From Shewanella khirikhana (GTDB lineage: Bacteria; Pseudomonadota; Gammaproteobacteria; Enterobacterales; Shewanellaceae): 64,000 bases of DNA. The stretch is taken from positions 1,426,001 through 1,490,000 of the forward strand of contig NZ_CP020373.1 in the NCBI RefSeq assembly GCF_003957745.1. The letters run 5' to 3'. Below the pieces are notes generated by a model, which saw only the letters and a list, made by a program, of their open reading frames with translations, ran no database searches and was not told where the DNA came from. The translations under genes and the position numbers were made by a program. Each line of letters opens with the position of its first letter. Position 1 is the stretch's first letter. Below, piece after piece: positions 9,201 to 16,885 of this stretch.

Positions 9201-11060
9201 CTGCTGTCTGAGCACACCTGTCTGGTGGCTGCATTCAACCACATGCACATCTTTATCGACCCAACGCCGGATGCCGCTGCGACCTTCAAAGAGCGCCAGC
9301 GTCTGTTCGATTTGCCACGCTCCAGCTGGGATGATTACAACCGTGAACTCATCTCCAAGGGCGGTGGTATCTTCTTGCGCAGTGCCAAGTCCATCACCCT
9401 GAGCCCTGAAATGCAGGCGATGCTGGGTACTGACAAGACGGCCATGAACCCAACAGAGCTCATCAAAGAGCTGCTGAAGATGGAAGTGGACCTGATTTGG
9501 AACGGCGGTATCGGTACTTACATCAAGTCTTCCCGCGAAACCAACGCCGAAGTAGGCGATCGTGCCAACGACGGTCTGCGTGTGAATGGCGGCGATGTGC
9601 GCGCCAAGATCATCGGTGAAGGTGGTAACCTGGGTTGTACCCAGCTGGGTCGTATCGAGTACGCCATGAACGGCGGCCGTATGAACACCGACTTCGTGGA
9701 TAACGTAGGTGGTGTGGACTGCTCTGACAACGAAGTGAACATCAAGATTTTGCTGAACGCCATGGTGGCCGAAGGCGAAATGACCCTCAAGCAGCGTAAC
9801 CGTCTGCTCGAGGAGATGACCGATGAAGTGAGCGAAATTGTTCTGCAGGACTGTAAAGATCAGACCCGCACCATCTCTGTGACTCAGGTTCGTGGCGCCG
9901 AGCAGCTCAAAGAGCAAATTCGCTTTATCCATTACCTGGAAAAAGAAGGCAAACTCGATCGCGCGCTGGAATTCCTGCCGACCGACGATGAACTGGCCGA
10001 GCGTCTGGCTGCCGGTAAACCGCTGACTCGCCCAGAGCTGTCAGTACTGGTTGCCTACGCCAAGATGGTGCTGAAAGAGCAACTGGTTACCGCTGAAATC
10101 ACCGAAGACAGCTTCCTGTCCAAACTGCTGGTGAGCTACTTCCCGCAGAAACTGCAGGAACTCTATGCCGACAAGATGACCAGCCACCCACTGCGCGGTG
10201 AAATTATCGCGACATCACTGGCCAACGAGCTGGTGAACGACATGGGTCTGAACTTCGTACAGCGTATGCAGGATGAGACTGGTGCCACAGTGGCCGAAGT
10301 TGCCATTTGCTACACTATGGCTCGCGAAGTCTTTGGTTTGGCTCAGCTTACCATGGCTATCAGCGCGCAGAATGGCGTGGTGCCTGCCGTGGTTCAACTG
10401 GAAATGCTGCATCAGTTGCGTCGTAACGTGCGCCGTGCCTGTCGCTGGTTCCTGCGTCACAGAAACCGCAACAACAGCATCGAGCAGACAGTTGCCTTCT
10501 TCAAGCCTGTGTTCGACGAACTCAAGGCCAACGTTCACCAGTACATGGTGGCTGAAGAAGTGGAAGCCATCAGCGCCGAAGTAAGGGCGTTGGAGAAAGA
10601 GCTGGTAGACAGCGATGTAGCCAAGGTTGTGGCCAACATGAGCACCCTGTTCTCGGCGCTGGACATTGCCCAGATAGCTCAGAACGAAAACAAGCCGGTA
10701 GCCCTGGTTGCCGAGACTTACTTCAAGCTGGGTGCCAAGGTTGAACTGCACTGGTTCCTCGAGCAGATCAGTGCCCAACCTGTGGCCAACCACTGGCAGG
10801 CTCTGGCCCGTGCCGCCTTCCGCGAAGAGCTGGATTGGCAGCAGCGCGCCCTGAGTTCTGTGGTATTGCGTACCTGCAGTGAAACCTGCAGCGCCGATGC
10901 CATCATCGAAGGCTGGATCGATGTTAACCGGGTACTGCTGGAGCGCTGGTTCCACATGCTGGCTGACTTCAAGACAACGCAAAGCCATGAATTTGCCAAG
11001 TTCTCGGTGGCTCTGCGTGAGCTCAACCTACTGATCCTCCACTGCGAAGGTCACCAGTAA
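6219..11060 (+). CDS. gdhB: Large NAD-dependent glutamate dehydrogenase (GDH-180 class)
   Basis: A 1613-aa protein, the usual size of the ~180-kDa NAD-GDH class, which oxidises glutamate to 2-oxoglutarate and ammonia. It has a long N-terminal regulatory region with ACT-like segments, the catalytic domain in the centre and a long C-terminal extension. In the catalytic part the substrate and Lys signatures are clear: GGLRWSDRREDFRTEVLG, then 'NTVIVPVGAKGGFV' and 'GGSNGYDHKKMGITAKGGWE'. The nucleotide-binding part carries 'GIGDMAGDVFGNGML'. It is monocistronic: 276 bp from the previous gene and closed by a terminator. It links the ast and hut amino-acid breakdown genes of the same window to the TCA cycle. 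Confidence 0.96.
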   Translation: MALKDAMPSVLLENVVSLIHSKVPNSQAKQVEQFASCLYAHMSKDDLHARTDSDLYGAVLSLWNALGKTNTGESHVRVYNPTQSKHGWQSSHTIIEVIQTDMPFLTDSLGMALNRLGVTTHMMLHTPLAIGRSDKGIDSVGFVKDSPDDADKVAVFLIEIDRQSSEADLKTLLGEIQSVLSDVSAAVNDWQTMSAKLRSTIEELPKRPFPGTKEELDEAVAFLTYLNNHHFTLLGYRQYDLKRVEGDMELVPNLESGLGLMNRPGKHKVEGLMLSTLSDNARKEALDDSLLILTKSSTKSRVHRPAYVDYIGIKRFDKKGNVVGEDRFIGLYASNLYNRSPREIPLLAQKVQRVLDNSGLVPKSHDYKALVNILENLPRDEIIQASEQELAHVAHGVLEMQDRDKLKLFVRKDGFGRFLSCLVYVSKDRYNTKLRQDTQRILAQHFQSKEEVEFTTYFSESILARTHYIVKVDNNNMDVDVAAIENNLIEAARSWEDKLYTSLNHSMGEEQGNRLSKRYLTAFSRSYKEDVLPNAAVVDIQQLEALDEEHKLGMLFYQPQEAAINSNKVRLKLFHKDEPIHLSDVLPMLENFGLRVINERPYEVKTPDGATFWILDFLMMVTGGNTENLADSQDRFQTALAQVWNKKLEDDGFNRLVLSTGLAGREVSILRAYAKYMRQIDATFSQAYIEQTFARYPEIADLLVKMFIRKFNPKLKTRTLTKFQEQLNLRLEDVASLDDDRIIRRYLDLINATVRTNFYQTNAAGEGKDYISFKYIPRMIPEMPKPLPAFEIFVYSPRVEGVHLRGGKVARGGLRWSDRREDFRTEVLGLVKAQNVKNTVIVPVGAKGGFVCKQPPMDGSREAFFNEGQECYRIFIRGLLDVTDNIINGEIVPPVDVVRHDEDDAYLVVAADKGTATFSDIANAISIEYNHWLGDAFASGGSNGYDHKKMGITAKGGWESVKRHFREIGIDCQTTDFTCLGIGDMAGDVFGNGMLLSEHTCLVAAFNHMHIFIDPTPDAAATFKERQRLFDLPRSSWDDYNRELISKGGGIFLRSAKSITLSPEMQAMLGTDKTAMNPTELIKELLKMEVDLIWNGGIGTYIKSSRETNAEVGDRANDGLRVNGGDVRAKIIGEGGNLGCTQLGRIEYAMNGGRMNTDFVDNVGGVDCSDNEVNIKILLNAMVAEGEMTLKQRNRLLEEMTDEVSEIVLQDCKDQTRTISVTQVRGAEQLKEQIRFIHYLEKEGKLDRALEFLPTDDELAERLAAGKPLTRPELSVLVAYAKMVLKEQLVTAEITEDSFLSKLLVSYFPQKLQELYADKMTSHPLRGEIIATSLANELVNDMGLNFVQRMQDETGATVAEVAICYTMAREVFGLAQLTMAISAQNGVVPAVVQLEMLHQLRRNVRRACRWFLRHRNRNNSIEQTVAFFKPVFDELKANVHQYMVAEEVEAISAEVRALEKELVDSDVAKVVANMSTLFSALDIAQIAQNENKPVALVAETYFKLGAKVELHWFLEQISAQPVANHWQALARAAFREELDWQQRALSSVVLRTCSETCSADAIIEGWIDVNRVLLERWFHMLADFKTTQSHEFAKFSVALRELNLLILHCEGHQ

Positions 11061-11078
11061 GCTCATAGCACCCAATCA

Positions 11079-11107
11079 AGCCCTGGCAGTTGCCGGGGCT
11101 TTTTTTG
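11079..11107 (+). terminator. Terminator of the glutamate dehydrogenase gene
   Basis: AGCCCTGGCA (11079-11088), loop GT, TGCCGGGGCT (11091-11100) with one T-G pair, followed by a run of seven T. Confidence 0.88.
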
Positions 11108-11199
11108 GCTAAAAACACAGTGCTGCTGTAAACTGTGCGCCTTACCCTGCAGGCAGCCTGGCCTCATGACCAACAAACATTAAAATCCAAGGAGATCCA

Positions 11200-12219
11200 A
11201 TGTTTTACAAAATCGCGCAGTCAGTCATGTTCCAAATGGATCCTGAGCGAGCCCACAATCTGGCCATAGGCAGCCTCAAACGTACCGCCAATACGCCCCT
11301 GACCGCGTTTTACGCCCAGTCTATCGCCAGCAAGCCTGTGACTTGCATGGGGATCACCTTTCCAAACCCTGTCGGTCTGGCCGCCGGTTTGGACAAAGAC
11401 GGCGAGGCCATTGATGCCTTCCACGCCATGGGTTTTGGTCATGTTGAAGTGGGTACCGTGACTCCACGTCCACAGCCTGGTAATGACCTGCCGCGCCTGT
11501 TTCGCCTGAAGCCAGCCAAAGGCATCATCAACCGCATGGGTTTCAATAACAAAGGTGTCGACAACCTGGTGGCCAATCTCAAGGCCAAGAAAACCGATAT
11601 CCTGGTTGGGGTGAACATTGGGAAAAATAAAGATACCCCGGTAGAGGAGGGTAAAAACGATTACCTGATCTGCATGGAAAAGGTGTATGCCTATGCAGCA
11701 TATATTGCGGTAAATATTTCATCGCCAAATACCCCCGGTCTGCGTACCTTGCAGTATGGCGATCTGCTGGACGATCTGCTCTCATCCCTTAAAGCAAAGC
11801 AAACAGAGCTGGCAGAAAAGCACGGCAAATATGTGCCAATCGCCCTGAAAATTGCCCCGGATCTGACCGAAGAAGAAATCGCCAGTATTGCGGCATCACT
11901 TATCAAAAATAAATTTGATGCGGCCATTGCCACCAACACAACCTTAAGTCGCGATGGGGTAAGTGGTCTTGCCAATGCCAATGAAACCGGTGGTCTTTCC
12001 GGTAAACCTTTGACTGAATTATCAACCAAGGTGATCAAACAACTCGCCACTGAATTAAAAGGTGCGATCCCGATCATCGGTGTAGGTGGGATCAATTCAG
12101 CCCAGGATGCACTGGCTAAATTTGATGCAGGTGCAACCCTGGTGCAAATATATTCGGGCTTTATTTATCAAGGGCCAAAATTAATAAAAGATATAGTCGC
12201 GAGTTACAGCGCAAAATAA
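11200..12219 (+). CDS. pyrD: Dihydroorotate dehydrogenase (quinone), class 2
   Basis: A 339-aa protein that oxidises dihydroorotate to orotate with membrane quinone as acceptor, the fourth step of UMP synthesis. The N-terminal amphipathic segment (MFYKIAQSVMFQMDPERAHN) is the class-2 membrane-binding part. Family motifs follow: 'NPVGLAAGLDKDG', 'GTVTPRPQPGN', 'RMGFNNKG', 'NISSPNTPGLR', 'LKIAPDLT' and the phosphate site 'GVGGI...GA..VQIYSG'. An 'aaggag' ribosome site precedes the ATG. The gene is single and ends at its own terminator. Its second half is noticeably more AT-rich than its first (from about 11620). Confidence 0.97.
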   Translation: MFYKIAQSVMFQMDPERAHNLAIGSLKRTANTPLTAFYAQSIASKPVTCMGITFPNPVGLAAGLDKDGEAIDAFHAMGFGHVEVGTVTPRPQPGNDLPRLFRLKPAKGIINRMGFNNKGVDNLVANLKAKKTDILVGVNIGKNKDTPVEEGKNDYLICMEKVYAYAAYIAVNISSPNTPGLRTLQYGDLLDDLLSSLKAKQTELAEKHGKYVPIALKIAPDLTEEEIASIAASLIKNKFDAAIATNTTLSRDGVSGLANANETGGLSGKPLTELSTKVIKQLATELKGAIPIIGVGGINSAQDALAKFDAGATLVQIYSGFIYQGPKLIKDIVASYSAK

Positions 12220-12223
12220 CAAC

Positions 12224-12252
12224 AAAAGGATCGCGAAAGCGATCCTTTTTTC
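12224..12252 (+). terminator. Terminator of pyrD
   Basis: AAAAGGATCGC (12224-12234), GAAA tetraloop, GCGATCCTTTT (12239-12249), T-run. A perfect 11-bp stem. Confidence 0.92.
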
Positions 12253-12399
12253 TTCAGGCCGATCCGAAACGATCGTTTTATGATCTGATTGATCTCTCTA
12301 ACGTGTTGTTAACTAAGTCATATCGCAGGAAAAAGTTTTTGATATTGCGTAAATAATCATCTATGATGCGCTTGATAAACTAATTTGCAGGTATACGTT

Positions 12400-12933
12400 A
12401 TGTTATTAATGCCACAAACGGATTGGCAATGGAGATATAACGATGCTTACGGTGTCTTAAGCGTTTCGTTAGGTTCGGAAATGGAATTTCTGACTCCTTA
12501 CAAAGCCAAGCTCCTTATTCCGGATGCATTGGGTGATATGGAATTTAGCGTCGAGCACGCCAAGTTCTATATAGACCTGCTCGACCGTGTGCAAAAACGC
12601 CTGAAAATTACCGATGCCGCCGCTGTACAAATTACACTCAATGCAACGGCCGCCCATTTTATGCTCAAGCCTCAAATGCCCAAATCCTGGTTTTTCGAAG
12701 CCAGTGATATTTGTGTTTTCGCCGATATGGGTAAGGTATTTGAACTTAAATGTCATGGCGAACGTCATTTGGTGATGGTCGTTGAAAATGGTTTGCAGGC
12801 CGCACTGGTCATGTTGCTGGGTAAAGAATGTGATTTGGGTGACGGTAAGCGTCTCGGCCAATTTGAAACCATCAAGGTAATGCATAACCGACTGCACGAG
12901 CCTCGCATTAATCGCCAAACTGTTGCGGCCTGA
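12400..12933 (+). CDS. zapC: Cell division protein ZapC
   Basis: A 177-aa cytosolic protein beginning MLLMPQTDWQWRYNDAYGVLSV, which matches the ZapC N-terminus; the in-frame TTG at 12385 is not needed, so ATG 12400 was chosen. ZapC binds FtsZ and promotes lateral bundling of protofilaments at the division ring. The pyrD-zapC neighbourhood is also seen in E. coli, which supports the call. It has its own upstream gap of 180 bp and its own terminator. Confidence 0.9.
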   Translation: MLLMPQTDWQWRYNDAYGVLSVSLGSEMEFLTPYKAKLLIPDALGDMEFSVEHAKFYIDLLDRVQKRLKITDAAAVQITLNATAAHFMLKPQMPKSWFFEASDICVFADMGKVFELKCHGERHLVMVVENGLQAALVMLLGKECDLGDGKRLGQFETIKVMHNRLHEPRINRQTVAA

Positions 12934-12968
12934 TTAAGCTTTATCCGATGGGATAAAAAACGCTTGGT

Positions 12969-12982
12969 AGTATATATATACT
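12969..12982. repeat. Perfect 14-nt AT palindrome downstream of zapC
   Basis: AGTATATATATACT reads identically on both strands and sits directly against the zapC terminator stem. It may extend the hairpin or be a small operator; no protein can be named. Confidence 0.5.
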
Positions 12983-13006
12983 AAAGGACGCCATTGGCGT
13001 CCTTTT
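12983..13006 (+). terminator. Terminator of zapC
   Basis: AAAGGACGCC (12983-12992), loop ATT, GGCGTCCTTT (12996-13005), followed by T. A perfect 10-bp stem. Confidence 0.88.
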
Positions 13007-13128
13007 ACTTTTCTGCTGTTTTTGTCAGTCACTCTCAAGCACATGCCAGCTAAACAAATGACCTTTGTCACTGGCATGGTGTTATCGCGCTCGCCATAAT
13101 AGGCCAAGACCAAGAGAAGGGGGCTGTT

Positions 13129-13371
13129 ATGAATGTGGGCATGTTGGCGTTACTTATCCCGATTATCGCGGTAACCGGTGGGTTTATCCTGCAATTTATG
13201 CGGCTGCGGGAGCGGCACCAACGTCTCGGCAGTGAGCAAAGGGCCGAGTTTGAGGCGTTGCAGGGTGAAATCCGTGAACTCAAAGAGCGGATCCAGGTAT
13301 TGGAAACCATAGTCACCGATGAAGGTTTCGATGTAGGGCGGCAAATCAATCGAATGAAGGGCCAGCAATAA
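13129..13371 (+). CDS. PspB-like small envelope stress membrane protein
   Basis: An 80-aa protein with one N-terminal TM helix (residues ~3-20, LALLIPIIAVTGGFIL) followed by a charged coiled coil. The segment LKERIQVLETIVTDE is very close to the conserved 'MRERIQALESILD' stretch of E. coli PspB. PspB anchors the phage-shock response at the inner membrane. No pspA or pspC lies nearby, so this is a solitary paralogue in front of a CLCA_X gene, and its actual partner is unknown. The start ATG is preceded by 'agaaggggg'. Confidence 0.7.
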   Translation: MNVGMLALLIPIIAVTGGFILQFMRLRERHQRLGSEQRAEFEALQGEIRELKERIQVLETIVTDEGFDVGRQINRMKGQQ

Positions 13372-13408
13372 CATGATTGTCTGCTACGCAGAGGGGTTAA
13401 GCGGCTGA

Positions 13409-14311
13409 ATGCAACTTGAACGTATGGGGCGGGCGCAGGCAAGAGTCCGTCAGGGGCTGGATCATCGTGATGGTGAACAGGTGACCTTTCTTGACGTAAA
13501 ACAGTATTTTGGGCTCGGGCATGTGCGGGTAGGCCGCTGGGTCAGCAGCAGTGAGTCGCTGATAGCGGCCAACATGGTGTTTGACGCGCTGGCTGATTTG
13601 GCCCTGGTTTTGGGGCTGCCGCCAAAAGCACTGGGGCTCAGGGAGAAGCTGAACCTTGCCTTTGGCCACGGCGGTCAGCAAGGGGTTATGGCTCATTATT
13701 CGCCTTCCGAGCGTACCCTGGCGCTCGCCAAACATGCTGGTGCTGGCGCGCTGGCCCATGAATTCTGGCATGCGTTCGATCACTACATTGGCGATGTTGC
13801 CATGGATGTCGGCAGGGAAATCGGCCGCCGCAACAGCAGCAGATTTGCCAGTGAACTTTGGCTTCAGGATGTGCCGCTGCTGTGCCATCCGCTTAATGAC
13901 AGACTGGATGCGCTGTTTCAGTGCGTGCTGTTAAGCCCGGATGGCGAGCAGCCAAGTGACTATGTGCGCCGTGCTATTCAGTTGGATAAATCCTTTGGCA
14001 GGCTTTATTTTTCCCATCCGTCTGAGCTGATGGCGCGTGCGTTTGAGGCCGCCATTGAGACCCATGCCCTGTTCGAAGATGTCGATTTACAAAGTGGTGA
14101 AATCAGCCTGAAGTGGCTTATCAATCCCTATTTGGTAACAGGCACCCAGGACTTAACCGCCGTCAATGGCGCTACCAGTCGCCAATGGGGCGTAATGCCA
14201 ACCGGGGCGTTTCCGAAACCTTCACACCGCGACGCCATTATGGGGCACATTCAGCAATATTTTGGGCTGCTTGGCAAAGCCCTTGAGAAATACCAACAAG
14301 GAGAAACATGA
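13409..14311 (+). CDS. CLCA_X family protein with an HExxH metallopeptidase motif
   Basis: A 300-aa protein of the poorly described CLCA_X family. The visible motif is AHEFWHAFDHY, with H117-E118-x-x-H121 and further Asp/His residues at 124-125, as in zincin metallopeptidases. There is no signal peptide, so it is presumably cytosolic. The C-terminal half has 'FSHPSELMARAFEAAIE', where Glu and Arg could complete an active site. It starts 37 bp after the PspB-like gene and overlaps the following SDR gene by 4 bp, so the three are probably one unit. Protease activity is inferred only from the motif. Confidence 0.75.
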   Translation: MQLERMGRAQARVRQGLDHRDGEQVTFLDVKQYFGLGHVRVGRWVSSSESLIAANMVFDALADLALVLGLPPKALGLREKLNLAFGHGGQQGVMAHYSPSERTLALAKHAGAGALAHEFWHAFDHYIGDVAMDVGREIGRRNSSRFASELWLQDVPLLCHPLNDRLDALFQCVLLSPDGEQPSDYVRRAIQLDKSFGRLYFSHPSELMARAFEAAIETHALFEDVDLQSGEISLKWLINPYLVTGTQDLTAVNGATSRQWGVMPTGAFPKPSHRDAIMGHIQQYFGLLGKALEKYQQGET

Positions 14312-14997
14312 TGCAAGTGGTGATCACCGGTGCCAATCGCGGCATAGGTCTTGCGCTGACCAAACTCTATTCAGCGGCCGGCTGCGACGTTGCGGCCTGC
14401 TGCCGAAACCCCGATGATGCAAATGCGTTGCATGCCTTGATGGACAGCCACGAAGGGCTGGAACTCTTTGAGCTGGACGTAAGTTCGAGTGATGCGATTG
14501 CCTCTCTGGGAGAGGCGCTTCATGGGCGACCAATTCATCGATTAATCAATAACGCCGGTTATTACGGTCCCCGCGGCGTGATGCTCGGCAATACCCCGGA
14601 AGATGAGTGGCAACAGCTGTTCGCTATCAACTGCATAGGTCCGCTTAAGCTGGTGGAAGCCCTGACCGAAGGCCTGTGTCAGGGGCAGGGCATTATTGCC
14701 AATTTGACCTCTAAAATGGGCAGTATGGCCGACAACGGCAGCGGCGGTGCCTACCTGTACCGCTCCGCCAAAGCGGCGCAAAACGCGGTGACCAAATCTC
14801 TGGCAATTGATTTGGCTCCCTTTAACGTTAAAGCGGTGGCACTGCATCCCGGCTGGGTACAAACCGACATGGGTGGCCCCGGCGCCCTGATTGACACAGA
14901 CACCTCGGCGCAAGGCTTATATCGGGTTATCGAAGGTTTGAGCACCGCCCAAAGCGGTGGCTTTTTCGACTATCAGGGAAATACAATCCCTTGGTAA
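14308..14997 (+). CDS. Short-chain dehydrogenase/reductase (SDR)
   Basis: A 229-aa classical SDR. The NAD(P) motif TGANRGIG is at residues 7-14, the NNAG motif at 81-84, and the catalytic pair Y151-x-x-x-K155 in YRSAKAAQNA. 'HPGWVQTDMGG' follows, as usual. The C-fold resembles short carbonyl-reductase-like or sniffer-type SDRs. The start overlaps the CLCA_X stop (ATGA), and a second ATG three bases later is equally possible; AGGAG lies just upstream. The substrate is unknown. Confidence 0.9.
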   Translation: MMQVVITGANRGIGLALTKLYSAAGCDVAACCRNPDDANALHALMDSHEGLELFELDVSSSDAIASLGEALHGRPIHRLINNAGYYGPRGVMLGNTPEDEWQQLFAINCIGPLKLVEALTEGLCQGQGIIANLTSKMGSMADNGSGGAYLYRSAKAAQNAVTKSLAIDLAPFNVKAVALHPGWVQTDMGGPGALIDTDTSAQGLYRVIEGLSTAQSGGFFDYQGNTIPW

Positions 14998-15104
14998 TCT
15001 TGCCATCTTATTGATGTTAATCAGATTCCTTTATTGAGTCTCGCGGCAAGCTATGTCAAACTCAAGACTGAGTTTACATAAGATTAACAAAATGGGAGGC
15101 AACC

Positions 15105-15683
15105 ATGGGACCTTGGTCAATGCGCGCCGGGAAAGGCGGCAGATTGGGTGTGTCAGCTTTACTGGCGCTGGGACTGGGTTTGAGCGGGCAGACGCTTGCA
15201 GGACCGGGCGATTTTAAGTCCGGACCTGTGATTGAAGGCTACGGCGAGGTCGCAAGCCGGGTCAAACAAACGTATCCGGTGCCAAAGGATCAACACTTTA
15301 AAGTGGCATTTGATATTGGCAATCAAAGTGAAGCCGGTCAGCTCAACCGCGGCATTGAAAGCCTGGCGCGGTTTCTGAATATGCATGCTGCTGTGGGCGT
15401 TAATCCCGACAACATCAAGCTGGCACTGGTGGTTCATGGCAAGGCAGTATTTGATGTGCTGAATGACGATGCCCATTTCAAAAAGCTTGCCCGTGGCAAC
15501 AGCCATTCCTCGCTGCTCAAGGCACTGATGGATAATGGCGTACGCATTATGGTGTGCGGACAAACCGCCGCCTACTACGGCATAGATAATAATTTGCTGT
15601 TCCCCGGGGTTGAGATGTCCCTTTCGGCAATGACTGCCCATGCGCAGTTGCAGCAGCAGGGCTATAGCCTGAATCCGTTTTAA
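15105..15683 (+). CDS. Exported DsrE-like family protein
   Basis: A 192-aa protein with an N-terminal signal peptide (hydrophobic LGVSALLALGLGLSG, cleavage near TLA-G). The mature part is a DsrE/DsrF-like single domain: 'FKVAFDIGN', 'LALVVHGKAVFDVL', and the late 'GVRIMVCGQTAAYYGI' with Cys151, the position that carries sulfur in catalytic DsrE proteins. The strong ribosome site GGGAGG fixes the start. It is monocistronic and ends with a terminator. Periplasmic DsrE-like proteins of this kind have no settled function. Confidence 0.82.
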   Translation: MGPWSMRAGKGGRLGVSALLALGLGLSGQTLAGPGDFKSGPVIEGYGEVASRVKQTYPVPKDQHFKVAFDIGNQSEAGQLNRGIESLARFLNMHAAVGVNPDNIKLALVVHGKAVFDVLNDDAHFKKLARGNSHSSLLKALMDNGVRIMVCGQTAAYYGIDNNLLFPGVEMSLSAMTAHAQLQQQGYSLNPF

Positions 15684-15711
15684 CTACGGAAGCCTAGCTG
15701 TTACTCCCAGA

Positions 15712-15738
15712 AGCACTGGCCCCGGCCAGTGCTTTTTT
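15712..15738 (+). terminator. Terminator after the DsrE-like gene
   Basis: AGCACTGGCC (15712-15721), loop CC, GGCCAGTGCT (15724-15733), then a T-run. A perfect 10-bp stem. Confidence 0.92.
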
Positions 15739-15859
15739 GTTGGCTAGTCCTCGATGGATTGCAATCTTCCACAATGAGTGAACCTCAGAACGTGCAAAAA
15801 AGAGAAATAATAAGCCAATACCACGGATAAAGAAGAATACAGAAGGAGGGAGTAACAAG

Positions 15860-15915
15860 GCTTGGCTTTGAGATCCGGAGCTGAACTGGATGTCACAAGA
15901 GGGCGATCTTCGAGT
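15860..15915 (-). pseudogene. Oldest remnant of a tRNA-fMet copy
   Basis: The stretch can be aligned to the remnant at 15980 through shared pieces such as GAACTGG..GTCACA and GCGATCTTCGAG, which in turn align to the T-arm and anticodon arm of the intact tRNA-fMet genes. Both acceptor ends are lost. It is the most decayed member of the array and lies farthest from the array promoter. Confidence 0.5.
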
Positions 15916-15979
15916 CGTTAGCAAATAACTTCAGTCAGGGGATAAGTTGAAAAAATTAGAAGGTGTTACTTTAGAAAAG

Positions 15980-16055
15980 TGGTTGCGGGAGCCGGATTTG
16001 AACTGGGCGTCACACGCCGACGACCTTCGAGCTTATTGGATACAACAAGTCTACC
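15980..16055 (-). pseudogene. Degenerate tRNA-fMet copy
   Basis: Read on the minus strand, the 3' acceptor strand with CCA and one strand of the T-arm are intact (plus-strand TGGTTGCGGGAGCCGGATTT). A ~13-nt insertion then interrupts the T-arm, and the anticodon, D-arm and 5' acceptor sequences are unrecognisable. The bases just outside the CCA end (plus-strand TTACTTTAGAAAAG) match those next to the intact copy at 16117 (TTACTTCAGAAAAG), showing that tRNA and flank were duplicated together. Confidence 0.75.
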
Positions 16056-16116
16056 GAACTTTGAGCTTTAGCAAAGGGATAAGTAAAAGTGATGAGAGGG
16101 TTTTACTTCAGAAAAG

Positions 16117-16193
<77 letters not shown>

Positions 16194-16236
16194 TCCGGAT
16201 GTTGATGCAATCAGTTTTAATTCTTAATTGAGGAAT

Positions 16237-16313
<77 letters not shown>

Positions 16314-16360
16314 TCCGATTATTTGCTGTTTGTTTTGAGTCTTTCTGTCAGCCAGAAAGT
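16314..16360. repeat. 47-nt spacer repeat, first copy
   Basis: Starts TCCGATTATTTGCTG and ends CAGCCAGAAAGT. It is identical, base for base, to 16448-16494. With the adjoining tRNA sequences it shows that a tRNA-plus-spacer unit was tandemly duplicated recently. Confidence 0.95.
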
Positions 16361-16447
16361 TGGTTGCGAGGCTGGATTTGAACCGACGACCTTCGACTCT
16401 ATTATTAAGAGTGAGCCCGACGAGCTACCATGCTGCTCCATCCCGCG
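16361..16447 (-). pseudogene. tRNA-fMet copy with rebuilt anticodon arm (87 nt)
   Basis: The 5' acceptor strand, D-arm and T-loop match the intact tRNA-fMet genes. The CAT anticodon loop and the 3' side of its stem are replaced by a longer stretch containing a perfect small hairpin, ACTCT-TAATAAT-AGAGT (plus 16396-16412). The T-stem has a C-A mismatch, and one base is missing from the 3' acceptor strand. The 7-nt loop lacks the universal U33, so a working anticodon is unlikely. The encoded CCA remains. It sits between two intact copies and is probably co-transcribed. It is called a pseudogene, although processing into a small RNA cannot be excluded. Confidence 0.8.
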
Positions 16448-16494
16448 TCCGATTATTTGCTGTTTGTTTTGAGTCTTTCTGTCAGCCAGAAAGT
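16448..16494. repeat. 47-nt spacer repeat, second copy
   Basis: Identical to 16314-16360. It separates the altered tRNA copy from the promoter-proximal intact copy. Confidence 0.95.
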
Positions 16495-16571
<77 letters not shown>

Positions 16572-16652
16572 TCCGATTTTTTGCCGCTTCATCTCTCGTT
16601 AAAGAGCGCATTCAGGCCCTGTGTTTCAGCCCTCAGCGTCGAAGCGGGGCGA

Positions 16653-16681
16653 ACTATAACTATCCTGAAATCCAATTACAA
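16653..16681 (-). promoter_or_regulatory. sigma-70 promoter of the tRNA-fMet array
   Basis: On the minus strand: -35 TTGTAA (16676-16681), 17-bp spacer, -10 TATAGT (16653-16658), then the GC-rich discriminator TCGCCCCGC. A GC-rich discriminator is the usual sign of stringent (ppGpp/DksA) control of stable-RNA promoters. Position and strand fit only the tRNA array. Confidence 0.85.
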
Positions 16682-16847
16682 GGGAAATTCCCGGATTTGT
16701 GTGTAACTGCCCAAATATCCTGCAAGCTGAGGGGGATTTGAACAGAAGCTGTAGGAAATTGCCGCAGCGGGGTGGAACCTGCCTGATAATGCGCCGTTTT
16801 AGGTGTCGCCGCCCCAAGATTGCTTATCTTTTAAGGGGCTAAACGGG

Positions 16848-16853
16848 TATAAT
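16848..16853 (+). promoter_or_regulatory. Probable -10 element for rlmKL
   Basis: A perfect TATAAT 32 bp before the rlmKL ATG. No good -35 is seen at 16-18 bp (TATCTT is the nearest), so the promoter may need an activator or rely on its -10. Confidence 0.55.
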
Positions 16854-16885
16854 GTGCCCTTTGATTTTCTGCAGGCGTAATTTCG

